Shown: in pieces, positions 1 to 4,998 of the stretch
Position numbering within the stretch: the first letter of the stretch is position 1
How the letters are laid out: every line of letters starts with the position of its first letter
Origin: an uncultured Rikenella sp.
GTDB taxonomy: Bacteria > Bacteroidota > Bacteroidia > Bacteroidales > Rikenellaceae
NCBI GenBank assembly: GCA_910577885.1
Contig: CAJTNK010000109.1
Location: 1 to 6,302 of the forward strand
Direction: 5' to 3'
Length of the DNA stretch: 6,302 bases
The notes under the pieces: model-generated
What the model was told of the DNA's origin: nothing
What the model saw: only the letters and a program-made list of their open reading frames with translations
The model's database searches: none
Program-made: the position numbers and the translations under genes

Positions 1-25
1 GCAAGCATCCTCGAAAGTTTTTTTG

Positions 26-49
26 GTTCTTTTTGTTCACAAAAAGAAC
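26..49. repeat. 11-bp perfect inverted repeat (hairpin)
   Basis: The arms GTTCTTTTTGT (26-36) and ACAAAAAGAAC (39-49) are exact reverse complements around TC. As RNA this would fold with 10 paired bases and a TTCA loop. A further GTTC at 51-54 can pair with the GAAC at 46-49. There is no T-run after either arm, so it is not a typical intrinsic terminator. It may be a dispersed intergenic repeat, a protein-binding palindrome, or a terminator remnant of an upstream gene. Confidence 0.65.
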
Positions 50-167
50 AGTTCCATACGGTAGCCAATGAACGGTTTTCAAATTACCGAAAGTTAAACG
101 AGCAAAGCGAACGTTAAAAAGAGCGGTTTCAGCCGGTTCACTAAGGAACGGTATTGCCAAATAATAG

Positions 168-175
168 TACCTTTG
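168..175 (+). promoter_or_regulatory. Candidate -7 promoter box (TACCTTTG) for ftsE
   Basis: TACCTTTG matches the Bacteroidetes -7 consensus TAnnTTTG at every fixed position. No TTG lies 19-21 bases upstream, so the -33 element is missing or weak. Transcription from this box would begin about 5-8 bases downstream, close to the ATG pair at 182/185, giving a transcript with almost no leader. The match could be chance, because only six bases are fixed. Confidence 0.35.
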
Positions 176-181
176 TGGTCG

Positions 182-880
182 ATGATGCCCGAAAGACCTT
201 CGCTGCAGCTCACGGATGCTGTCATTTTTCAGAAAAACACCCGCAGGGAGATCTTGCGGGAGGTCAACCTCTATGCCTATCCGGGCGACTTGATCTACCT
301 GGTCGGGCGCGTGGGGAGCGGGAAAAGCAGCCTGCTCAAAACGCTCTACGGCGAGTTGCCGTTGCTGGTCGGACGGGGGCAGATCGCCGGATTCGCCCTC
401 CACACCTTGCCTCGGAAACGGGTGCCGTACTTGCGGCGCCAGTTGGGGATTGTTTTTCAGGAGGCTTCGTTGCTCGACGACTGTACGGTGTACCAGAATC
501 TGGAGTTCGTTCTGCGGGCCACCAACTGGCGCGACGCGGCGGCGATCGAAAACCGCATCTGGCATGTGCTGGCGCTTACGGGTATGGAGCACAAGGCGCA
601 TGCCTATCCCGACCAGCTCTCGGGCGGCGAAAGACAGCGGGCGGGGATTGCCCGGGCGTTGTTGAACAGTCCACAGATCGTGTTGGCCGACGAACCGACG
701 GCCAACCTGGATCCGGATACCGCGCGCGAGGTGATGGAGCTCTTCCGGGGGATTGCCGATGAGGGGCGGACGGTCATTATCTCGACCCATAATATGGCCA
801 ATGTCCGGCAGTATCCCGGTCGGACGTGGCTTCTGGAAGGGGGCTACGTCACGGAACTCGAGCCGGACGCTTTGCTTTGA
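182..880 (+). CDS. ftsE: Cell-division ABC transporter ATP-binding protein FtsE
   Basis: This is the ATPase subunit of FtsEX, which sits on the inner face of the cytoplasmic membrane. It couples ATP hydrolysis through FtsX to septal peptidoglycan remodelling. The 232-residue protein is a complete single ABC domain: Walker A GRVGSGKSS at 42-50, Q-loop Gln93, signature LSGGE 146-150, Walker B ending Asp170-Glu171, and switch His203. The segment after Walker A (LLKTLYGEL) and the 'LRRQLGIVFQ' and 'TVYQNLEFVLRAT' stretches are, from memory, close to Bacteroidales FtsE. No ftsX lies beside it, which as I recall is common in Bacteroidetes. The start is uncertain: the ATGs at 182 and 185 suit the family's short N-terminus better than an in-frame TTG at 173, which lies inside the promoter box. 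A related LolD-type or other ABC ATPase is the main alternative. Confidence 0.88.
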   Translation: MMPERPSLQLTDAVIFQKNTRREILREVNLYAYPGDLIYLVGRVGSGKSSLLKTLYGELPLLVGRGQIAGFALHTLPRKRVPYLRRQLGIVFQEASLLDDCTVYQNLEFVLRATNWRDAAAIENRIWHVLALTGMEHKAHAYPDQLSGGERQRAGIARALLNSPQIVLADEPTANLDPDTAREVMELFRGIADEGRTVIISTHNMANVRQYPGRTWLLEGGYVTELEPDALL

Positions 881-908
881 TCCTCTGCTTTTGGCCGGCC
901 TCGGGTCG

Positions 909-934
909 GGCCTGCGCGATTCCCCGCGCAGGCT
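909..934. terminator. GC-rich hairpin between convergent genes
   Basis: Arms GCCTGCGCG (910-918) and CGCGCAGGC (925-933) are perfect complements with a six-base loop, and a G-T wobble at 909/934 extends the stem. It lies 28 bases past the ftsE stop and only 4 bases past the dipeptidase stop on the other strand. On the plus strand a short TTT follows at 938-940; on the minus strand there is no T-tract. It most likely ends ftsE transcription and may also stop or stabilise the opposing message. Confidence 0.6.
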
Positions 935-938
935 GCAT

Positions 939-2339
939 TTACTCCCTCCCCGCAGCCGCCGTCGTGGCGGCGGCAAAGTATTCGTAGAACCGCGGCAGCG
1001 TCTCGATCCCTCGATAGAAGTTCGCCAACGGGAAATTTTCGTTCGGCGAGTGGATCGCATCCGTGTCCAGGCCGAATCCCATGAGAATCGACTTGATGCC
1101 CAGCACCCGTTCGAACGTGCTGATGATCGGAATACTCCCTCCGCTGTAGAACGGCACCGGCCGCCGGCCGAACGTCTCTTCCATGGCCTGCGCCGCCGCT
1201 TGGTATGCCGCCGATTCGGTCGGCGCCATGTACGGATAGCCGCCGTGCAAAGCCTGGCAACGCACCCGAATCCCATATTGCGGCGCCAGCCGTTCGACGT
1301 GTTCGACAAACAGCTCCGTGATCCGTTCGAAATCCTGGCCCGCCACCAGCCGCATCGACACCTTGGCATGTGCCGAAGCCGGAATAATCGTCTTGGCCCC
1401 CTCGCCCGTGTAGCCGCCCCAAATGCCGCACACGTCCAGCGTGGGCCGAATCCCCTTGCGTTCCATGGCCGTATACCCCTTCTCCCCGCCGTGCAGCCCG
1501 TCGAGGCCGATCGCCGCCGCAAAAGCCCCCTCGTCGAACGGAGCCGCATTGATGGCCGCCCGCTCCGCCGTGTTGAACTCCCGCACGCCGTCGTAAAACC
1601 CCGGAATCGTGATCCGTCCCGTCGCCTCGTCGGTCAGCGAGCCGATCAGCTTGCAGAGTGCGTTCACCGGATTGACCACCGCCCCGCCGTACAACCCCGA
1701 ATGGAGGTCCCGGTTGGGCCCCGTCGCTTCGATCTCGACGAAGGCCAGCCCCCGCAAACCGCATGTGATGGAAGGCGTCTCCCACCCCAGCAGCGACGTG
1801 TCCGAGACCAGAATGACATCCGCCGCCAGCATCTCTTTGTGCTCTCCGCACCAGGTGGTCAAGGCTCCCGATCCGATCTCCTCTTCGCCCTCGAACATGA
1901 ACTTGACGTTGCACCGCAGCGTCCCGGTCGCCACCAGCGCCTCGAACGCTTTGACGTGCATGAATCCCTGCCCCTTGTCGTCGTCCGCTCCGCGTCCCCG
2001 GATCCGGCCGTCGCGGATCACCGGTTCGAACGGTTCGGTCGTCCACTCGTCGATCGGATCCACCGGCATCACGTCGTAATGCCCGTAGACCAGCACCGTC
2101 GGTGCCTCCGCCGAGACGATCCGTTCGCCGTAGACGATCGGATTGCCGTCCGTCCCGAACACCTCGGCCCGCGTGGCTCCGGCCCGTCTCAGCGCCTCGC
2201 GCAGCCACTCCGCACAGCGCATCATATCCGGCCGATGCGCCGCCTCGGAGCTGATCGACGGAATGCGCAGGTAGTCGAAAAGTTCGTCGAGAAACTGTTG
2301 TTTGTGTTGTTCGATATAAGTCGCGATCGAAAGTTCCAT
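939..2339 (-). CDS. M20 family zinc dipeptidase
   Basis: This is a predicted cytoplasmic metallopeptidase that cleaves dipeptides, similar to cytosolic non-specific dipeptidase (CNDP-like M20). The 466-residue protein carries the full dinuclear-zinc set. These are His87 in GHYDVMP, bridging Asp120 in RGADDDKG, catalytic Glu153 and ligand Glu154 in FEGEEEIGS, Asp180 in VSDT, and His430 in IHSPNENF. Between the two catalytic halves lies the lid/dimerisation domain, roughly residues 195-320, opening with 'GLRGLAFVEIEATGPNRDLHSG'-type sequence (Arg210, Asp211, His213). No signal peptide is visible. The frame stays open another 64 codons upstream, but that extension covers the promoter and does not look like peptidase sequence, so I use the ATG at 2339 (TTCCATCC on the plus strand). 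The length is normal for the family. It is transcribed alone, convergent with ftsE and divergent from the rubrerythrin gene. The exact substrate cannot be read from sequence. Confidence 0.92.
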   Translation of the reverse strand: MELSIATYIEQHKQQFLDELFDYLRIPSISSEAAHRPDMMRCAEWLREALRRAGATRAEVFGTDGNPIVYGERIVSAEAPTVLVYGHYDVMPVDPIDEWTTEPFEPVIRDGRIRGRGADDDKGQGFMHVKAFEALVATGTLRCNVKFMFEGEEEIGSGALTTWCGEHKEMLAADVILVSDTSLLGWETPSITCGLRGLAFVEIEATGPNRDLHSGLYGGAVVNPVNALCKLIGSLTDEATGRITIPGFYDGVREFNTAERAAINAAPFDEGAFAAAIGLDGLHGGEKGYTAMERKGIRPTLDVCGIWGGYTGEGAKTIIPASAHAKVSMRLVAGQDFERITELFVEHVERLAPQYGIRVRCQALHGGYPYMAPTESAAYQAAAQAMEETFGRRPVPFYSGGSIPIISTFERVLGIKSILMGFGLDTDAIHSPNENFPLANFYRGIETLPRFYEYFAAATTAAAGRE

Positions 2340-2412
2340 CCTGTTCTGTGTTAAGTCGTTGTCCGTGATCCGCCCGACCGATAGCCCCGCCGGCCGCGGT
2401 GGCGGTAAAATC

Positions 2413-2445
2413 CAAAGATACGAAAATTTCGCCGCGACACAAAAA
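2413..2445 (-). promoter_or_regulatory. Promoter of the dipeptidase gene
   Basis: Read on the minus strand, TTTTTG (2445 to 2440) is followed after 19 bases by TATCTTTG (2420 to 2413). Both match the Bacteroidetes -33 (TTTG) and -7 (TAnnTTTG) elements, and the spacing is canonical. Transcription should begin near 2406, giving a leader of about 65-70 bases before the ATG at 2339. Confidence 0.72.
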
Positions 2446-2457
2446 GATGCTCTCGGA

Positions 2458-2490
2458 GTTGTTTTTTTACCTGGTAATTTGCTATTTTTG
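2458..2490 (+). promoter_or_regulatory. Promoter of the rubrerythrin-like gene
   Basis: GTTG at 2458-2461 (TTG matches the -33 core) is followed after 21 bases by TATTTTTG at 2483-2490, a full match to TAnnTTTG. The start of transcription should be near 2496, about 40 bases before the ATG at 2537. The -33 boxes of this promoter and of the opposing dipeptidase promoter are only about 12 bases apart, so one bound regulator could affect both genes. Confidence 0.65.
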
Positions 2491-2536
2491 TACGGAAAAT
2501 TACTCGAATTCTCTTTGAACCCAAGTGACAAGTAGA

Positions 2537-3172
2537 ATGCAATTAGCCCTCTCTCACCGTCTGTGGGCGTTCTTGGCCCTCCCGTTTTTTTGGGCGTGTT
2601 CGGGTCGACCGGTCAAAACGGTCGGCAACTTGCGCCATGTAGCCGCCAGCGAACGTAATGCCATGCTGCGTTACCGCTCTTGTTCGGCCCGGGCGCGGGA
2701 AGAGGGGCTCGTCAATGTGGCCAACCTGTTTTCGGCCTTGGCTTGCTCGGAGGAGATACACGTCCAGCACCACATCGAACTGCTCTCGAAATACGGCGAA
2801 ACGGTCACGATCGACCAACTGCCGATCGACTCGATGTTCCGGGCCGAAACGACGGTCAAAAACCTGCGGGGATCGCTGCGCAGGGAGACTTATGAGTCGA
2901 TGACGGCTTTCCCGATCTTCGAAAAAACGGCGGCGACGGAGGGGGCGGACGAAGCCGAACAGTTTTTCCGCTGGCTGGCTACGGTGGCCACGCGGCATGG
3001 GGAGTATTGTCGGCGGGTGCTCGAGCAGCTCAACCGGGATGGGACGGATCAGAATGTGGTCAATTCGTGGTCGGTTTGTCCGCGATGCGGCGGGATGTAC
3101 GAGACGGTGGGGCTGCAGGAGAATTGCGAGGTGTGCGAAATGCCGGCCAGTGTGTTTCACTTGTTTCAATAG
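2537..3172 (+). CDS. Rubrerythrin-like lipoprotein with altered diiron site
   Basis: Rubrerythrins are diiron proteins that reduce hydrogen peroxide in anaerobes. The 211-residue product starts with a probable lipoprotein signal: a hydrophobic stretch at about 9-19, then Ala20-Cys21. It would therefore act outside the cytoplasm; no acidic surface-export signal follows the Cys. The ferritin-like four-helix domain spans about 30-168. Expected ligands are visible at Glu39, Glu72/His75 (EEIH), Glu117/Glu120 (ETYE) and His154. The Glu normally three residues before that His is Ala151 (VATRH), so one bridging ligand is missing. A C-terminal rubredoxin-like module has all four cysteines: Cys181/Cys184 (CPRCG) and Cys197/Cys200 (CEVC). 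There is no Shine-Dalgarno. The ATG at 2537 is preferred over an in-frame GTG at 2525. The gene has its own promoter and terminator, so it is probably monocistronic. Peroxidase activity is uncertain because of Ala151. Confidence 0.87.
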   Translation: MQLALSHRLWAFLALPFFWACSGRPVKTVGNLRHVAASERNAMLRYRSCSARAREEGLVNVANLFSALACSEEIHVQHHIELLSKYGETVTIDQLPIDSMFRAETTVKNLRGSLRRETYESMTAFPIFEKTAATEGADEAEQFFRWLATVATRHGEYCRRVLEQLNRDGTDQNVVNSWSVCPRCGGMYETVGLQENCEVCEMPASVFHLFQ

Positions 3173-3215
3173 CGCTCCTCGGTCGGTGGGCTTGCACCCA
3201 AATACGAAGAAAATA

Positions 3216-3254
3216 GGAGGGATTGTCGTCGTTGGCGACGGTCCCTCTCGTTTT
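3216..3254 (+). terminator. Intrinsic terminator after the rubrerythrin-like gene
   Basis: Bases 3216-3228 pair with 3236-3248 to form a 13-bp stem (three G-T wobbles) around a seven-base loop. A TTTT run follows at 3251-3254. It lies 43 bases past the stop codon. It should separate the rubrerythrin-like gene from the four-gene run that begins at 3333. I found no clear TAnnTTTG promoter in the remaining 78 bases before that run. Confidence 0.7.
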
Positions 3255-3332
3255 ATCCGGGGAGGCGTTGTGGTGCCCTTCTTGGAATCAACAAGGTGAA
3301 CAAAAATTTTTACTATCTAACCGTACTACGAG

Positions 3333-3683
3333 ATGGAATTTTTACAAGACTACCGCCTGCTTGGGTTGGTGATCGGTATCGGCACCTTCTTGATTATCGG
3401 TCTGTTCCACCCGGTGGTGGTCAAGGCCGAGTACTATTGGGGAACGCGGTGTTGGTGGGTGTTTCTGGGGCTGGGGGTGGCCGGAACCGCCGGGTCGATG
3501 CTCACGGAGAGTGTCTTGGTCTCGGCGTTGTTGGGGGTGTTCGCCTTCTCGTCGTTCTGGACCGTCAAAGAGGTCTTCGAACAACAGGAACGGGTGCTGA
3601 AGGGGTGGTTTCCGATGAATCCGCGCCGGGCGGCCCATTACGAAATGCTTAGGAACAAGAAACGGAACGAAACGGAACGATGA
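3333..3683 (+). CDS. DUF4491 family membrane protein
   Basis: This small inner-membrane protein of unknown function is recognised from memory as DUF4491, a family common in Bacteroidetes. Its 116 residues show three hydrophobic segments, roughly 9-30, 41-57 and 61-76. Two blocks look conserved: 'HPVVVKAEYYWGTRCWW' (26-42) after the first segment, and 'FWTVKEVFEQ' (75-84) followed by 'RVLKGWFPMNPRR' (87-99) after the last. The charged tail probably lies in the cytoplasm. The ATG at 3333 puts the first membrane segment near the N-terminus. There is no Shine-Dalgarno, and I could not find a good promoter; an AAAAATTTTT palindrome at 3302-3311 lies just upstream. The stop overlaps the next start by four bases (ATGA), so translation of the two is probably coupled. 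The last residues are encoded by a tandem repeat (3661-3680). Confidence 0.82.
   Translation: MEFLQDYRLLGLVIGIGTFLIIGLFHPVVVKAEYYWGTRCWWVFLGLGVAGTAGSMLTESVLVSALLGVFAFSSFWTVKEVFEQQERVLKGWFPMNPRRAAHYEMLRNKKRNETER
3661..3680 (+). repeat. Tandem duplication of AACGGAACGA
   Basis: Two exact copies of the ten-base unit AACGGAACGA lie back to back. They encode the last residues of the DUF4491 protein (KRNETER) and run into the ATGA junction with the next gene. Because ten is not a multiple of three, gain or loss of one copy would change the reading frame of the tail and the spacing of the overlap. Confidence 0.9.
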
Positions 3684-4357
3684 TTGCGAAAACGACGCTG
3701 GAATTTTTGAGCGACCTGCGGCGAAACAACTACAAGGAGTGGTTCCACGCCAATCGGCCTCGGTACGAGGCGGCTCGGGAGGATGTGCTGGCGAATGCCG
3801 GTCGGTTGGTCGAGGGGATCAACCGGTTCGACCCGTCGCTCGGGACGCCGGACCTGACGCGGCTGATCTATCGGATCAACCGGAATCTGCGTTTTTCGGC
3901 CGACAAGCGGCCTTACAAGACCCATTTCGGCGTGGTGATGAATGCCGACGGGGATCGGCACAGTCCGTTGTCCGGCTACTACATGCACGTCGAACCGGAC
4001 GGGATGTCGGTCGTCTCGTGCGGGCTCTATATCACGGAGGAGAACGCCGGGTCGCGGAACCGGATTCGGCAGGCGATCGACGAGCATTGGGAGGAGTTCT
4101 CGGCCATCGTCCATGCGCCTTCGTTTCGGGAGCATGTCGGGGACCTGTGTCGCGAGGATCGGGTGCTGAAGCGGGTGCCGAGGGGTTTCTCGGCCGACTC
4201 GCCGGCGGCCGAGTACCTGAAACTGAACCACTTTTACGTCTGGAAACAGTTGCCCGACGAGCTGGTGACGAGCGACCGGTATATTCCGGAGGCGCTGCGG
4301 CTCTACGAGCTGATGAAGCCGCTGAACGACTTTTTGAACCGCGCGGTGGGGCGGTAG
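3680..4357 (+). CDS. DUF2461 family protein
   Basis: This 225-residue protein belongs, by recall of the family pattern, to DUF2461 (TIGR02453-like). The family is widespread, predicted soluble, and of unknown biochemical function. Visible hallmarks are 'NNYKEWFHANRPRYEAAR' near the N-terminus (16-33), the core 'RINRNLRFSADKRPYKTHFG' (65-84) with its run of Arg, Lys and Asp residues, and 'GYYMHVEPDG' (99-108). A late 'LNHFYVWKQLPDELV' block (182-196) is also present. The length is normal and no signal peptide or membrane segment is seen. The ATG at 3680 overlaps the DUF4491 stop by four bases, and a 26-base gap separates the stop from the PAS-like gene downstream. The position is operon-like, but it does not reveal a function. 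Confidence 0.88.
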   Translation: MIAKTTLEFLSDLRRNNYKEWFHANRPRYEAAREDVLANAGRLVEGINRFDPSLGTPDLTRLIYRINRNLRFSADKRPYKTHFGVVMNADGDRHSPLSGYYMHVEPDGMSVVSCGLYITEENAGSRNRIRQAIDEHWEEFSAIVHAPSFREHVGDLCREDRVLKRVPRGFSADSPAAEYLKLNHFYVWKQLPDELVTSDRYIPEALRLYELMKPLNDFLNRAVGR

Positions 4358-4370
4358 TCAGGCGGGGGAA

Positions 4371-4375
4371 AGGAG
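4371..4375 (+). promoter_or_regulatory. Shine-Dalgarno site AGGAG for the PAS-like gene
   Basis: AGGAG sits eight bases before the ATG at 4384, an ideal distance. It settles the start, because the reading frame stays open far upstream (to about 3739) through the DUF2461 gene. A clear Shine-Dalgarno stands out in this window, where the other starts mostly lack one. Confidence 0.7.
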
Positions 4376-4383
4376 AACGATTC

Positions 4384-4998
4384 ATGGAACAGCGGATGGA
4401 CAGAGAGGCCGAACTCTTGGAACGCATCGAACGGTTGGAGGCGGAGAATCGACGGTTGCGCGAGCGCGAGAACGACAGTGTGTCGGCGCTCCATACCTTG
4501 ATCCGCAAACTGCCCGCTCCGGCGGTGGCAGTGGGGGAGGGGAGCGAGATTCTGGTGGCCAACGAGCCTTTCCTGCGCGAGGGGGGATATCGGACCCTGC
4601 GACTGGCCGACGAGGCGCCGGCTTTGGCCGGGGTGGCGGTGGGGGCGGTGCTTCCGGAGGAGTTGTGTGTGCTGGTCGAGGCGGCCCATGGCGCGGGCGA
4701 GGATACGGAGCGTTTCGATACGCTTTGGAACGGAGAACTCTACACCTTCTCGGCTTTCCATATCCGGCGGGGGAGGTTGACGATCGTTTTGCTGCGGCCG
4801 TTGGCCGCGGCCGAGATCCCGGTGGACGAACTGACTGAGCGGCTGCAACAGGCGGCCGACCGGAACGTGCGGATGATTCAGCAGATCGCTTTTCTGTTGG
4901 GCGAAGAGGTGTCGGAGAGCGCCAAGACGATCGGTTCGGTGATCCGTGCGCTGAAAGCCGCTCGGGAGCCGGGCGGGACGGAGGAGGGAGGGCGATGA
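4384..4998 (+). CDS. Coiled-coil/PAS-like sensor protein, HydS C-terminus-like
   Basis: This is a predicted cytoplasmic signalling protein of 204 residues. Residues 4-30 form a charged coiled coil (LLERIERLEAENRRLRERE). A PAS-like domain follows at about 36-140, starting 'LIRKLPAPAVAVGEGSEILVAN'. A helical tail at 146-190 contains 'RNVRMIQQIAFLLGEEVSES'. From memory, the PAS entry motif and this tail resemble the C-terminal part of sensory group C [FeFe]-hydrogenases (HydS). The hydrogenase itself is absent: there is only one cysteine (Cys95), so neither Fe-S clusters nor an H-cluster can be bound. The gene has its own Shine-Dalgarno, and its stop overlaps the phosphatase start (ATGA), which implies coupled translation and probably a physical partnership. 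The ligand of the PAS domain is unknown. A generic PAS protein unrelated to HydS is the alternative. Confidence 0.75.
   Translation: MEQRMDREAELLERIERLEAENRRLRERENDSVSALHTLIRKLPAPAVAVGEGSEILVANEPFLREGGYRTLRLADEAPALAGVAVGAVLPEELCVLVEAAHGAGEDTERFDTLWNGELYTFSAFHIRRGRLTIVLLRPLAAAEIPVDELTERLQQAADRNVRMIQQIAFLLGEEVSESAKTIGSVIRALKAAREPGGTEEGGR
4980..4992 (+). promoter_or_regulatory. Purine-rich ribosome binding region of the phosphatase gene
   Basis: A GGAGG core at 4980-4984 and a second GGAG at 4987-4990 lie 10 and 4 bases before the ATG at 4995. The run is inside the last codons of the PAS-like gene. It supports re-initiation at the ATGA overlap. Purine-rich coding sequence is frequent in these genes, so part of the match may be incidental. 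Confidence 0.45.

Larger units (their letters stand above)
1..181. other. Intergenic region upstream of ftsE
   Basis: I see no convincing coding sequence here. The stretch is visibly richer in A and T than the genes that follow. It holds an 11-bp inverted repeat (26-49), a loose pair of direct repeats beginning GTTAAA and ending GAGC (93-103 and 113-124), and a TAnnTTTG promoter box (168-175). It probably separates ftsE from a gene that ends or begins to the left of the window. Confidence 0.6.

Noticed and set aside
154..762. Plus-strand frame of about 202 codons overlapping ftsE
   Set aside because: It is a frame shadow; the ftsE frame holds every ABC motif.
753..2354. Long plus-strand open frame (about 530 codons) opposite the dipeptidase gene
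   Set aside because: Its translation is rich in Arg, Pro and His with no domain, as expected opposite a GC-rich gene. The minus-strand frame has the full M20 metal-site set and its own promoter.
844..2442. Second long minus-strand frame overlapping the dipeptidase
   Set aside because: It is a frame shadow with Gly/Arg/Ala-rich low-complexity translation and no motifs.
2340..2531. 64-codon N-terminal extension of the dipeptidase
   Set aside because: It covers the -33/-7 promoter and leader and does not resemble peptidase sequence; the ATG at 2339 gives the normal family N-terminus.
2543..3169. Minus-strand frame of about 208 codons opposite the rubrerythrin-like gene
   Set aside because: There are no recognisable motifs, and the opposite strand encodes a clear ferritin-like/rubredoxin-like protein.
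3302..3318. AAAAATTTTT palindrome and TACTATCT as a promoter for the DUF4491 gene
   Set aside because: TACTATCT matches TAnnTTTG poorly (TTTG is not present). The palindrome is a simple A/T run that is easily formed by chance.
3638..4231. Minus-strand frame opposite the DUF2461 gene
   Set aside because: It is an Arg/Pro/Val-rich shadow, while the plus strand has conserved DUF2461 motifs.
3739..4383. In-frame upstream extension of the PAS-like gene
   Set aside because: It runs through the DUF2461 gene in another frame and is Arg/Gly/Ala-rich. The Shine-Dalgarno at 4371 and the coiled-coil start fix the ATG at 4384.
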